From: a virus
Virus record (IMG/VR): IMGVR_UViG_3300032224_000591
Location: 1 to 64,000 of that record
DNA: 64,000 nt
Strand: one strand, 5' to 3'
The position numbers were made by a program, and so were the translations under genes. The notes below the pieces were generated by a model, which worked only from the letters and a program-made list of their open reading frames with translations, had not been told where the DNA came from and did no database searches. Shown here in pieces: positions 49,806-59,744 of the stretch; within the stretch, counting starts at the first letter, position 1; the number at the start of each line of letters is the position of its first letter.

Positions 49806-52490
49806 TTGGCAGCCGTTCAAACCACATATACCACAGACGTTGAAACATCTACTCGCAGTGGTACCCAATTAACTGTTACAACAGATACTCAAAGACAAAC
49901 TGTAGGTAATTTTGTTACCGACATGTCAATACAGCCATATATGGCCGCTGAAGAAATCTCCTTCTATGCATATAATATGCGTCCAGGTTCACGTATTCAT
50001 TGCTTCTTTGATAGTGTTAATGTGGATGCTTATTGTGCACCTGGTGTATCAACTTCTGCAAATACAACATCAATTGACACGTCAACAAATGCTGCTATCG
50101 TAAAAACCGCTGCTTGGGGAACTGCAATCTATGCTGATTCTACCGGGCATGTGTATGGTAGATTTAATCTACCAGCAGGTAGATTTAAGACTGGTGATAG
50201 AGTATTCACACTAGCTGATACTACTAACCTAATTCTTGGTACTGATGCTTTAACAACTAAAGCTGCTGCTGTCTTTACAGCATCTAATATGAATGTCACT
50301 AAGTCAACAGTGACACTGACTACAATTAATCCTTTGATTGCAGTTATTCCGGTTTCACAGACAGTTGTTAATACGACTTACTCAAATACATCAATTGATC
50401 TACCTGACCTTCCTGGTGTTGTTTTTATTGATGCTCAGTGGGAACCTATTGCCCAAGCATTAAACATTAATACACCTCAGGGCGAAGCAGGCGTCTATGC
50501 GACATCGCTTGATTTATTTTTCAAGCAGAAAGCACAAATGCCTGGTGTTGACCATGGTGTTACTGTTTATCTGACAGAAATGAAGAATGGTTATCCTGAT
50601 GGTAAGTCTATCCTCCCATTCTCAACTGTGCATCTTAGGGATGCTGATATTAATATCAGTGAAGATGCAAGCGTAAAGACTACATTTGTATTCGAATCTC
50701 CCGTGTTCCTTAATAATAATATGGAATATGCTTTCATTGTTAAGCCCGATGCTAATGATCCAGACATCTGGGTGTATAGTGCATCTCTTGGTGATGTTGA
50801 TATTAAGTCTGGGGTTCAGGTATACAGCCAGCCTGTTACCGGTACGGCATTCTTTGGTGCTACCATGACAACATGGAGTGCTTTACAGTCAGAATACATC
50901 AAGCATAATCTAAATATTGCAGTCTTTAGTAATGCTCAGGGTGATGTATATTTTAATAACGCAAACTCTGATTTTGTAACTCTTCAGAATATTTCATTTA
51001 ATAATTCGAATAATACTATTTTACCTGGTGATACAATATATCAAGCAAGTAATAGTACACCTTCTACTGTATCTACATCGATTAATGGAATAGTTAGACA
51101 GTATGATAATACTAGAAATATCATATATGTTAGCAACTCGTCTGCAAATTTCACAAACAATGCCTTCATACAGGTACATAGATATGCTAACTCTACACTC
51201 AAGACATCCCCTGGGCCTAATACAACTACTATAATTGCTTCAGGTAATACGGGTGTACTTAATAATATTGTAGTCGATGGTATTTGTGGTCAGTTCGCAA
51301 CACTACTTCCTGCTGGTACGGGTATTGCATTTGACTACAAGGGCGCAAGCAATACATATCTAGCTGATTCAAATACTAACGTTATTACACCAGGTATTGA
51401 AACAGATATGTTTGATAAGGAAAGAATTGTAGCTAGTTTATCCAATGAAATAAGTGCTTCTAGTGGAAAGACTTTTACTATTCATGGTCGATTCCAGTCT
51501 GACTCTGCTCTTCTTTCACCGGCTATTGATCTAGTCAAAGCTAATGCTTTAAGTATTGCCAATCTAGTTGATCCAGTAGGATTTATCTATAATGAATACT
51601 ATAATAATGGTACATCCAAAACTAAGTATATCTCTCAAGTGGTTACACTAGCAAATGGTCAGGATGCACAGGATTTACAGATTCATATTACTGCGCATAA
51701 ACCAGTAGGAACTGATATTAAGTTATATGTAAAGTTCTTGAATAATCAGGACGTTGAGCCAATTGCCAATAAGACTTGGACACCAATGCTCAATCTAGGA
51801 TATAATATTTATAATACGGTTGAACCAAATGATATGACTGAGTTAGTTTATCAGACATTCCCTTATTATGGTCTAACTCCAACAACTGGGACTATCACTT
51901 CTTCGTTGGGTTCTAATACTATAACTGGTGTAGGAACAAAATTCCAGACAGAGTTAGTAGTTGGCCAATGGATTAATATGCCAGCAAACACAACTTATTC
52001 AGAAACAGCAAGACAGGTTATTGCTATTGCAAGTAATACCTCATTAACAGTGTCTAATACATTTGGTGTCGCATATACTGCAAATGCTTATTATGTAGTC
52101 CCACCACCAACTACAGCTTGGAAGTCTAATACATTCTCTACACTACAGACTGGTACAGTATCTGCTAACACAACAACTAATATTGTGACCGGTTCTGGTA
52201 CTAACTTCTTAAGCTTATTGCCTGGTCAGACTATTAGTTTTGCACAGGACAGCGATATTATTACAGGCATTACTAACTCAACGTCACTTACTGTACGTAC
52301 CCCATGGTCAGCCACTGTGTCAGCACAGACTTTCTATCTGGTAGCAACTGGTGGTGTTTCATACTTAAACTCTAAGAACAGTCTATTCACTAACTTCAGT
52401 CGTTTTCAAATCAAGATGATTCTACAATCAAATGATAGCTCTAAGGTCCCAATTGTTAGTGACATTAGAGCATTGGCTATGCAGCTCTAA
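49806..52490 (+). CDS. Large baseplate/fibre structural protein
   Basis: An 894-residue protein starting at TTG 49806 behind a good TTTGGAG site; no ATG is near. The start, VETSTRSGTQLTVTTDTQRQ, then FVTDMSIQPYMAAEEISFYA and YNMRPGSRIHCFFDSVNVD, is typical for the protein paired with the DUF4815 gene in related phages. VYLTEMKNGYPDGKSILPFS and C-terminal FSRFQIKMILQSNDSSKVP support a virion role. It probably shares in the outer baseplate. Confidence 0.72.
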   Translation: MAAVQTTYTTDVETSTRSGTQLTVTTDTQRQTVGNFVTDMSIQPYMAAEEISFYAYNMRPGSRIHCFFDSVNVDAYCAPGVSTSANTTSIDTSTNAAIVKTAAWGTAIYADSTGHVYGRFNLPAGRFKTGDRVFTLADTTNLILGTDALTTKAAAVFTASNMNVTKSTVTLTTINPLIAVIPVSQTVVNTTYSNTSIDLPDLPGVVFIDAQWEPIAQALNINTPQGEAGVYATSLDLFFKQKAQMPGVDHGVTVYLTEMKNGYPDGKSILPFSTVHLRDADINISEDASVKTTFVFESPVFLNNNMEYAFIVKPDANDPDIWVYSASLGDVDIKSGVQVYSQPVTGTAFFGATMTTWSALQSEYIKHNLNIAVFSNAQGDVYFNNANSDFVTLQNISFNNSNNTILPGDTIYQASNSTPSTVSTSINGIVRQYDNTRNIIYVSNSSANFTNNAFIQVHRYANSTLKTSPGPNTTTIIASGNTGVLNNIVVDGICGQFATLLPAGTGIAFDYKGASNTYLADSNTNVITPGIETDMFDKERIVASLSNEISASSGKTFTIHGRFQSDSALLSPAIDLVKANALSIANLVDPVGFIYNEYYNNGTSKTKYISQVVTLANGQDAQDLQIHITAHKPVGTDIKLYVKFLNNQDVEPIANKTWTPMLNLGYNIYNTVEPNDMTELVYQTFPYYGLTPTTGTITSSLGSNTITGVGTKFQTELVVGQWINMPANTTYSETARQVIAIASNTSLTVSNTFGVAYTANAYYVVPPPTTAWKSNTFSTLQTGTVSANTTTNIVTGSGTNFLSLLPGQTISFAQDSDIITGITNSTSLTVRTPWSATVSAQTFYLVATGGVSYLNSKNSLFTNFSRFQIKMILQSNDSSKVPIVSDIRALAMQL

Positions 52491-52491
52491 A

Positions 52492-52704
52492 ATGACTAAT
52501 AAATATGTTAAGACGGATGTTGAGGGGCTAATTAAGGATACACAGTCAGGCGCAATCTTGAGTGTCGACCATGCTGGCCTTGCAGCTTATAAGAAACAAA
52601 AGAATGCATTGGATATGGCACGAAACACCTCTCAGAGAATAGATCAACTGGAAGGTGATATTAATGACATTAAACAGATGCTACAACTGCTTTTAAAGAG
52701 ATAG
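52492..52704 (+). CDS. Small coiled-coil structural-region protein
   Basis: A 70-residue protein starting MTNKYVKTDVEGLIKDTQSG, then LSVDHAGLAAYKKQKN and a C-terminal coiled coil RIDQLEGDINDIKQMLQLLL. The VEGL-KD-x-SGAI form is shared by small proteins of T4-like phages in this place. The true start is ATG 52492, just after the previous stop, since the frame runs on upstream inside that gene. Function unknown. Confidence 0.7.
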   Translation: MTNKYVKTDVEGLIKDTQSGAILSVDHAGLAAYKKQKNALDMARNTSQRIDQLEGDINDIKQMLQLLLKR

Positions 52705-52710
52705 GCTTAG

Positions 52711-53289
52711 ATGACAGTCCTAGTTCAAAATACTCTAACTACTAGTACGTTCGACTACTGGCGAAACCGTACAAACGAACTTGCGACTGCAATGTCAGTA
52801 TCAGTGCTCACTGTTAACTCTAACACAGCAACTGGTAATGCTGCGATCACTGGAACGTTCACTTCTAACGTAATCAATATCTCGAACGGTTCTAGTAATG
52901 TTGTTATTTCATCACCAACGGCTGCACAGAAGACAAGCGGCCAATATCTATTAAATGCTAATAACTCCTGGACATATGACGCAGTAAGCAATGGTTCATT
53001 TGTAACTACCGGCACTCTAATTCAGAATGTCGATAGTTTTGCCATGGCATCATTCAATGCAGCAAAGTATTTGATTAGCATTACTGACAATGTCGTTAAC
53101 AATTTTGTCGCAACAGAACTATTAGTCACACATAATAACAGTAACGGGTTTATCACTGAGTATGGTGGTATCAACACTAATACTGCGATTGGTGTGTTCA
53201 GTATTGGTGCAAATCTAACTCATGCAATCTTAAGATATACACCAACGACCGCTAATGCTACTATTAAATTTGCAAGGACGCTGATCTAA
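52711..53289 (+). CDS. Structural-region protein, unknown
   Basis: A 192-residue protein with NTLTTSTFDYWRNRTNELAT at the N-terminus and a beta-rich C-terminus: DSFAMASFNAAKYLISITDN, FVATELLVTHNNSNGFITEY and GGINTNTAIGVFSI. This last block recurs in T4-like tail clusters. It is likely a virion protein attached near the fibres. One-base overlap to the next gene. Confidence 0.68.
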   Translation: MTVLVQNTLTTSTFDYWRNRTNELATAMSVSVLTVNSNTATGNAAITGTFTSNVINISNGSSNVVISSPTAAQKTSGQYLLNANNSWTYDAVSNGSFVTTGTLIQNVDSFAMASFNAAKYLISITDNVVNNFVATELLVTHNNSNGFITEYGGINTNTAIGVFSIGANLTHAILRYTPTTANATIKFARTLI

Positions 53290-53618
53290 TGTCTACGAAG
53301 GCTAATTTAGTCATCGATCAGGGAAGCACATATAATACTGAACTGAATTTAGCAGACCAGTATGGTGACCCGCTATATCTTGGTGGTTACACATGCCTAG
53401 CTCAGATTAGGAAGTGGTATACATCCACAAACTCAATCTCGTTTGCAACTTCTCTTAATGTCGCAAACGGCATTATTAGTCTATCTCTTACTTCAAATCA
53501 AACAGGAAGTATGTTAGCTGGCAGATACGTATATGACGTTGAGTTGACTGATGCCTCCAATAATGTTTCTAGGGTATTAGAAGGTATTGTTACTGTTACA
53601 CCACAAGTGACAAGGTAA
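53289..53618 (+). CDS. Small beta-sandwich tail protein, unknown
   Basis: A 109-residue protein: ANLVIDQGSTYNTELNLADQ, YLGGYTCLAQIRKWYTSTN and a C-terminal RYVYDVELTDASNNVSRVLE. The 'VIDQGSTY...YTCLAQIR' pattern is common in short phage tail proteins with an Ig-like fold. Probably virion-associated; exact role unknown. Confidence 0.68.
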   Translation: MSTKANLVIDQGSTYNTELNLADQYGDPLYLGGYTCLAQIRKWYTSTNSISFATSLNVANGIISLSLTSNQTGSMLAGRYVYDVELTDASNNVSRVLEGIVTVTPQVTR

Positions 53619-53624
53619 TCAGAG

Positions 53625-53849
53625 ATGACTAATACAATCACAGTTAAGCTTAATGACATGGGTGGGCTGACATCCCAGCTGCCAGTCACTATTAAGAATA
53701 CACCAACACTCGTTTCCGGCACTTTAAAGCTTGAAGGACTAACTAATATTGACACTACCCAGGAAGAGAATGGGTCGACCCTATTATATGACTCGATCAC
53801 TGGCAATTGGGTGGCTAGCCCACTCAATGTCGATGGCGGAAATTTCTAA
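53625..53849 (+). CDS. Small structural-region protein, unknown
   Basis: A 74-residue protein, ITVKLNDMGGLTSQLPVTIK and DTTQEENGSTLLYDSITGNW, ending VDGGNF. The 'NGSTLLYDSITGNWV' phrase resembles fibre-shaft units in larger phage fibres. It precedes a late-promoter-like octamer. Confidence 0.62.
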   Translation: MTNTITVKLNDMGGLTSQLPVTIKNTPTLVSGTLKLEGLTNIDTTQEENGSTLLYDSITGNWVASPLNVDGGNF

Positions 53850-53851
53850 AT

Positions 53852-53859
53852 CATAAATA
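53852..53859 (+). promoter_or_regulatory. T4-type late promoter-like CATAAATA
   Basis: One base from TATAAATA, in the 43-base gap before the first long tail fibre gene at 53893. Confidence 0.6.
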
Positions 53860-53892
53860 GAAGAAACGAGAACCTAAAAAAGGGTCAACCAG

Positions 53893-55476
53893 ATGGCGAA
53901 TAATCAGATACAAATTAAGAGAAGTGCGCTTACAGCTGCACCGGGATCATTGGTCGCTGGTGAACTTGCATATGCTAATAGCACTCAAGTCCTTTACATC
54001 GGCTCTACGGACGGTGGAACAGTTGTTCCTATCGGCGGTTATAGAGCACCTGGTATACTAACTGCTAATCAAGCCCTTGTTACTAACTCAACGAGTGGTA
54101 TCAATAAGGTCATTGCTGCAAACCTCCAAGTAAGCTTTATCGAAGCTAACGGCTCAGGTAATACCGGTACTGCTGGTTACTTCTTGATGTCCGGTGGTGC
54201 AGGTTCGAACGTTTACTGGAGCACAACAGTTTCAGCAACGTCGTTAACCACTGGTAATACAACTCTTGGCACTGGTGGCGTTTCTGTTAATACTACAGCT
54301 GTTGAAGTAGGTAATAATACCGTCAACACCATGATGACCAATGCCGGCTATACCTTGAATGGTACGGTCTTCATTGCTAATACAACTGGTATGTACCACA
54401 CTGGCGCAGCAAATGCTGCATCGTTCACAGCGGGTCTAATCGGTACCGGTACTGGCGGCTTTAATGCCAATGCGACGGTTATGACTGTTGGTAATAACAC
54501 AGTTAACACTAACATCACCAACGGCAATATTACAATTAATGGTACGACGTTTATTGCTAACGTCTCTGGACTGTACCATGCCGGCACAGTTAATGCTGCA
54601 TCATATAGCATCGGCACTACTTGGGTTGCTAATTCGACTGGTATGTACCACACCGGTACAATTAATGCTGCATCATTAACAATTGGTACGACAACTACTG
54701 CTAACTCAACTGGTCTATATCAAACTGCTCTAACTTCTCTTGCAAATACCACACTAACTGGTACATATGCAAATGTTCAGGCTACAACGACTACAATCGC
54801 TGGTACGACAACAACCATCTCATCTAACGTTGTGTTTACCGGCGCAACTGTTAATGCAACATCATCTACCTTTAACGTCCGCGATGCAGTTATCTCCGGT
54901 AACCTAACGATCAATGGTACACTAACAACTATTGATTCTCAGAATATCATTGTTAAAGATCCTACAATCAAGCTTGCTGATAACAATACCACAACCGACC
55001 TAATCGATATTGGTATCTACGGTGCACAGGGTAATGTTTCTTCAACATATTACTCAGGTATCTATCGTCATGCAGCAGCTTCGACTCTAACTAATCCAGT
55101 CTTCAAGCTCTTTGCATCTACAACAGAGCCTACTACTACTGTTGATAACACAGCGATCGGTTATACCTCAGGTACACTTATGGCGTACCTGCAAACTCCA
55201 GCCGGTACTGGAGCATTTATTGCTAATGCTTCAGTTGTTAATATTACAGCTAATGCGACTATTTCTGTTGCGCTCGTTGCTAATAGCTTAACACTATCAA
55301 CTCCGCTAGCAGCTACATCTGGTGGTACTGGCTATAACACATATACTTCCGGGGATATTCTAGTTGCTAATACCGGAAATGCTTTAACTAAGCTATCACT
55401 AGGTACGAACGGCTACGTATTGCAGTCAAATGGTACTGCTCTAGTCTATGGTGTTCTAGATGGTGGTACATTCTAA
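53893..55476 (+). CDS. Tail fibre protein
   Basis: A 527-residue protein. NQIQIKRSALTAAPGSLVAG followed by ELAYANSTQVLYIGSTDGG is the usual N-terminal attachment motif of phage fibres. The body has serine/threonine/asparagine-rich units (NTTGMYHTGAANAASFTAG) repeating three to four times. Near the end VRDAVISGNLTINGTLTTID and DPTIKLADNNTTTDLIDIG match late parts of cyanophage fibres. It ends GVLDGGTF, like the small protein at 53625 that ends VDGGNF. Confidence 0.8.
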   Translation: MANNQIQIKRSALTAAPGSLVAGELAYANSTQVLYIGSTDGGTVVPIGGYRAPGILTANQALVTNSTSGINKVIAANLQVSFIEANGSGNTGTAGYFLMSGGAGSNVYWSTTVSATSLTTGNTTLGTGGVSVNTTAVEVGNNTVNTMMTNAGYTLNGTVFIANTTGMYHTGAANAASFTAGLIGTGTGGFNANATVMTVGNNTVNTNITNGNITINGTTFIANVSGLYHAGTVNAASYSIGTTWVANSTGMYHTGTINAASLTIGTTTTANSTGLYQTALTSLANTTLTGTYANVQATTTTIAGTTTTISSNVVFTGATVNATSSTFNVRDAVISGNLTINGTLTTIDSQNIIVKDPTIKLADNNTTTDLIDIGIYGAQGNVSSTYYSGIYRHAAASTLTNPVFKLFASTTEPTTTVDNTAIGYTSGTLMAYLQTPAGTGAFIANASVVNITANATISVALVANSLTLSTPLAATSGGTGYNTYTSGDILVANTGNALTKLSLGTNGYVLQSNGTALVYGVLDGGTF

Positions 55477-55503
55477 TATTGACATTGATGGATCTATTAT
55501 ATC

Positions 55504-55740
55504 ATGAATACAGACCTTGTAAACCTTTATATTGAAAAACTACTCTCCGAAATAACTGAGTCTGTCAAGACTAGAATCTTGCTACAGACTCAGTTAACCT
55601 ACACGGAGCGCTTAAATAGTGAACTACAGCAAACTAATGATGAGTTAAAACGTGAGGTTGCTGGATTACAGGAACGTATTATCCAAGTAGAGGCTAACTT
55701 ACATAAGAAAGTCGCTGCTAAGACAAAAGATGATTTCTAG
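55504..55740 (+). CDS. Small coiled-coil protein between fibre genes
   Basis: A 78-residue protein, YIEKLLSEITESVKTRILLQ, then ERLNSELQQTNDELKREVAG and a lysine-rich end. It is a continuous coiled coil, similar to small fibre-region proteins of T4-like phages. A fibre-assembly or connector role is a guess. Confidence 0.65.
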   Translation: MNTDLVNLYIEKLLSEITESVKTRILLQTQLTYTERLNSELQQTNDELKREVAGLQERIIQVEANLHKKVAAKTKDDF

Positions 55741-55774
55741 ACCTCGGCTATATAGCTGATAATGAGGGAGCCAT

Positions 55775-58700
55775 ATGGCTAATAACGTATTTCAAGTAAA
55801 GAGAACGTCTGTAGCTGGCCGTACGCCAAATACGACATCCTCCTACGCTACAAATTCTCAGTATATTGCAGCCGGCGAGCTCGCCCTCAATATGACCGAT
55901 CAGATTCTCTATACATCTGATGGTACTAATATTATTTCAGTTGGCGCTAACATAGCAAACCAACGTATCACAAATTCTCTTACACTTAACAATAACGTAA
56001 AAATCAATTGGCGCGATGTTTATGGTGCTAACGTATCATTAGTTCATCAGAGTGATGATAACTCTGTATTCTATTCAACAAACGTAGCGCATCAACCAAG
56101 AGCTATTTGGTCGGTATTTGCTAACAGTGATACTAGTGCATTTACTATATCAGCACCAACACAATTTAATTCTAATGCTACATATAATGGCACAAACATT
56201 ATCCTTAGTGGTAGTGCTGGTATTGTGGCTAACGGTTCTTTAGGTTCAAATGGTTGGGTATTAACATCAAATGGTACGTCTGCATATTGGATCAGTGCCG
56301 GCGCAAGTTCGACTGATGTTACTGCAAACTTTGTTTGGCAGAACTCACATACATTTCAGAAACAAGTAGTATTTACCGGTAATGGTATTAGTCTTACAAG
56401 TAATACCGGTGGTGTAAACTATAATGGTAATACAGACACTAACTGGAGAATGGGTCGTAATACAGGTCTTACTACTAAGTTTTACTACAGCAATAATACT
56501 ATGGATATTATTGCTGGTGGATCAAATCTTGAAGGTATAGTATTTGGTCAGTCTAGTGGTAATACCTATCTAGAAACCGGTTATGCTGGAACATTCACAA
56601 AGAATCCAATTTATGTTGGTAACGCAACTGTAAACGTATCTATCAACTCTACATCATTTACTGGTACAGCAAACAACGCTACTAATCTTGGCGGTGTTGC
56701 GGCTGCATCATATGTTAATACTTCTGGTAACTATACTGTTTCAGGTAATATTAACTTCACCGGTGCAAACGTATATTACACATCAACATTATATGCTGCT
56801 GGGCAGGTTGTTATTGGTGCAGCTGGTGACCTTATTCTAGCTAATGGTTCAGGTATTCAGGCCAATGGCACATGGGGTGCTGCCGGTTATGCGCTGATGA
56901 CCGATGGTAGTGGTAATGATTACTGGGGAAATCCAGCAACAAATACCTCTGCACAGTATACTTGGTCTAATACACAAACGTTTAGTAATACGATTACATT
57001 TAGTGGTTCATTACTAGGCTCTACTATAAATGCTACATCATATACTACCGGCAACGTTACAACGGGTACTGGTGGTGCCGTTCTTAATACATCAGTATTG
57101 TTTATTGGTAATAATACTGTAAATGCTACATTTACTACATCTGGTGTAACTGTAGGAACATATTGGGTCACAAACTCAACTGGTGTATATCATACTGGTC
57201 TAGTAAATGCTGCATCGTATAACATAGGCTCAACCCTAATAGCTAATACTACCGGTGTATATCATACTGGTCTAGTAAATGCTGCATCGTATAATACGGG
57301 TGGTGGTTATGGCACAGTAACTGGCGGCTCTGTTGTCAATAGTTCAGTTATTGCTGTAGGTAATAGTACAGTAAACACAATTATCAATGCTACATCATTC
57401 AGTGGTGTTGCCAATAATGCTTCCAATCTTGATGGTGTTCCTGCATCAAACTATGTCAATACTAGTGGTGCATATACAATTAGTGGTGTGCATACACATA
57501 CTGCAAACATCTATGCTAACTCTGCATTGTTCTTTGCTAATGCTATAGCACACTCAGTCACAACTGGTGCAACTGCTAACGGCACTACTCAGGCTACAGC
57601 ATATCCTATTGTTACAACTGCAGTTCAATTCACAACTGTAGCAGCCGGTTCCGGGGCTATTCTTCCAACCGCTGTTCCTGGTCAACGTCTATTCATTGCT
57701 AATGATGGAGCGAATCAGCTTCTTCTATATCCAGCTGTTGGTGGTTTAATTGACCAGGCTGCAGTAAATGCGGCTATTACTATTGCCGCCGGCGGTATGT
57801 GGGAGGGTCATTCACTCACAACTGTCAACTGGACATCTATCTCTCCTGATACTCAGGGTTCAAACGGTGTTGTAGTTACGCAGGGCAATGGCGTAGTAAT
57901 GCTGACGGTAAACGCAGCTTACATCAATACTATATCAGCAAACAATGCTGCATATCTTGGTGGTACAGCTGCAGCATCATACCAGCTTAACTCAACACTT
58001 AATGCTAACATTGCTTCTTATCTTCCATTGTATAACGGTGTTGTTAACACATCATCAGTAACTATGGGCAATGCGTCAGTTGGATTTACCGGTAATACGA
58101 CTGGCCTTTATCATACCGGTATTGTAAATGCCGCTACATTTACTACAACTGGTGCTGCAAATGTTGGTTCACTAAACGTCAGTGGTAATGCTAGCATCAC
58201 TGGTAGTATGACTATCAGTGGTAACCTAACAATTAGTGGTAACAGTGTTAGCATCGGCGCTAACAACCTAATTGTTCAGGATGCTGTGATCAGTCTTCAT
58301 ACATACGCTAACCTTGCACCATGGACTGTGAACGATGGTAAAGCAGTCGGTGTAGCTTTCCATTACTTTGATACAGCTGATAAGCAAGGTCTACTTTCAG
58401 TCACCCAGTCAAACGGGGTACTTACCTACTATAGCACATCAACCGATGCTGCTGTTGCTGATCCAGTAGGCAATACTCTTGGAACGTTCCAGGCTGGTGT
58501 CTTGCTTGCAGGTAACTCGACTGTATATACTACTGTTAATGCTACTAACTATACCGGCACATCTAATAACGCGTTGTATCTTGGTGGTACAGCTGCAGCG
58601 TCATACGCACTAAAAGCAGATGTGCACTATATTGGCACAACTTCCGTAGCACTTAATAGAGCGTCAGCTGCATTATCATTAACTGGTGTTTCTATTGATG

Positions 58701-59227
58701 GTACTGCAAACAATAGTACTTATTTTAATAGTCAAGCCGCAACATACTATACGAATGCTACTAACATTACAACTGGTGTCCTTCCATGGGCACAAGCACC
58801 AACAAACACTGTTAATACAAGTGGTGCATTTACTATTACCGGTGTACACACCCATAGTGCTAATGTTAGTGTCACCGGCACGAGTAAGTTTACCGGTGTA
58901 GTCGACGCCGCATCAGCTAATACACTTAACCAGACACTAACTGATGGTGTTACAATCACGTGGGATACTTCACTTGGTCAGATTGGTACTGTAACACTTG
59001 CTGGTAATAGGACTATGGCTGCGCCGACAAATCTTAAGGTGACTACATACATCCTCCACGTTCTACAGGATGCAACAGGCGGCCGAACAATAACATGGAA
59101 CTCAGTGTTTAAGTGGACCGCAGGCGCAGCTCCAGTTCTTTCTACTGGCGCTGGCAAACGAGATGTGTTCTCATTCATCAGTGATGGTACTAATCTTTAT
59201 GGATCTTACTTGCCTGACGTCAGATAA
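55775..59227 (+). CDS. Long tail fibre protein with shared C-terminal domain (copy 2)
   Basis: A 1150-residue protein. N-terminus NNVFQVKRTSVAGRTPNTTS and YIAAGELALNMTDQILYTSD is the fibre attachment motif. The shaft is built of repeats such as NSTGVYHTGLVNAASYN and LGGTAAASYQLNSTLNANI, a phrase also in the protein at 42270. The C-terminal 90 residues (LGQIGTVTLAGNRTMAAPTN to YGSYLPDVR) are shared with the proteins at 42270 and 59261. This is the largest fibre and a likely receptor-binding protein. Confidence 0.82.
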   Translation: MANNVFQVKRTSVAGRTPNTTSSYATNSQYIAAGELALNMTDQILYTSDGTNIISVGANIANQRITNSLTLNNNVKINWRDVYGANVSLVHQSDDNSVFYSTNVAHQPRAIWSVFANSDTSAFTISAPTQFNSNATYNGTNIILSGSAGIVANGSLGSNGWVLTSNGTSAYWISAGASSTDVTANFVWQNSHTFQKQVVFTGNGISLTSNTGGVNYNGNTDTNWRMGRNTGLTTKFYYSNNTMDIIAGGSNLEGIVFGQSSGNTYLETGYAGTFTKNPIYVGNATVNVSINSTSFTGTANNATNLGGVAAASYVNTSGNYTVSGNINFTGANVYYTSTLYAAGQVVIGAAGDLILANGSGIQANGTWGAAGYALMTDGSGNDYWGNPATNTSAQYTWSNTQTFSNTITFSGSLLGSTINATSYTTGNVTTGTGGAVLNTSVLFIGNNTVNATFTTSGVTVGTYWVTNSTGVYHTGLVNAASYNIGSTLIANTTGVYHTGLVNAASYNTGGGYGTVTGGSVVNSSVIAVGNSTVNTIINATSFSGVANNASNLDGVPASNYVNTSGAYTISGVHTHTANIYANSALFFANAIAHSVTTGATANGTTQATAYPIVTTAVQFTTVAAGSGAILPTAVPGQRLFIANDGANQLLLYPAVGGLIDQAAVNAAITIAAGGMWEGHSLTTVNWTSISPDTQGSNGVVVTQGNGVVMLTVNAAYINTISANNAAYLGGTAAASYQLNSTLNANIASYLPLYNGVVNTSSVTMGNASVGFTGNTTGLYHTGIVNAATFTTTGAANVGSLNVSGNASITGSMTISGNLTISGNSVSIGANNLIVQDAVISLHTYANLAPWTVNDGKAVGVAFHYFDTADKQGLLSVTQSNGVLTYYSTSTDAAVADPVGNTLGTFQAGVLLAGNSTVYTTVNATNYTGTSNNALYLGGTAAASYALKADVHYIGTTSVALNRASAALSLTGVSIDGTANNSTYFNSQAATYYTNATNITTGVLPWAQAPTNTVNTSGAFTITGVHTHSANVSVTGTSKFTGVVDAASANTLNQTLTDGVTITWDTSLGQIGTVTLAGNRTMAAPTNLKVTTYILHVLQDATGGRTITWNSVFKWTAGAAPVLSTGAGKRDVFSFISDGTNLYGSYLPDVR
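57182..57294 (+). repeat. 41-bp exact direct repeat in the fibre gene
   Basis: 57182-57222 and 57254-57294 are identical over 41 bases, with a 72-base period (24 residues). They encode the repeated GVYHTGLVNAASYN unit. Such repeats allow unequal recombination that would change fibre length. Confidence 0.8.
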
Positions 59228-59229
59228 AT
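59222..59229 (+). promoter_or_regulatory. T4-type late promoter-like GATAAATA
   Basis: One base from TATAAATA, overlapping the long fibre stop codon, 31 bases before the next fibre gene. Confidence 0.55.
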
Positions 59230-59260
59230 AGATTAAAATGGCAACAGGGGAGAGTGAACC

Positions 59261-59740
59261 GTGCCAGATTCAAGTTTTGTAGTTAAGAATACACTAAGTG
59301 TTAATGGTGCCTTTACGGCCAATTCTACTTCATTGGCGTTTGGTAATACTACCATCTCACCAAACGGATATATTTCTGCTGCATCTGGTGCAACATTAAC
59401 ATTTACCGGATCGGTGAGCACAGCTCAAGCAAATATCATTTCACAGACTCTGACTGATGGTGCTACCATTGATTGGAATGTGGCTAATGGTCAAATTGCA
59501 TATCTTACACTAGGTGGCAATCGAACGATCAATGCGCCTAGTAATATCAAGGTTGGTACGTACATTCTTCATATCAATCAGGATGGTACCGGCAATAGAA
59601 CACTGACATGGAATGCCATTTATAAATGGACTGCTGGCGTTGCACCGGTTCTATCAACATCTGCTAATAGAAAAGATATTTTCACCTTCATGAGTGATGG
59701 TACGTACATGTATGGATCCTATCTTCCGGATGTAAGGTAA
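59261..59740 (+). CDS. Short tail fibre protein made mostly of the shared C-terminal domain (copy 3)
   Basis: A 159-residue protein starting at GTG 59261 behind GGGGAGAG. A short shaft ([20 protein letters not shown]) leads into the same end domain as the two long fibres: [20 protein letters not shown], then [20 protein letters not shown] and [10 protein letters not shown]. It could be a separate tip, an alternative fibre end or a product of gene duplication. Confidence 0.75.
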   Translation: MPDSSFVVKNTLSVNGAFTANSTSLAFGNTTISPNGYISAASGATLTFTGSVSTAQANIISQTLTDGATIDWNVANGQIAYLTLGGNRTINAPSNIKVGTYILHINQDGTGNRTLTWNAIYKWTAGVAPVLSTSANRKDIFTFMSDGTYMYGSYLPDVR

Positions 59741-59744
59741 AAAG

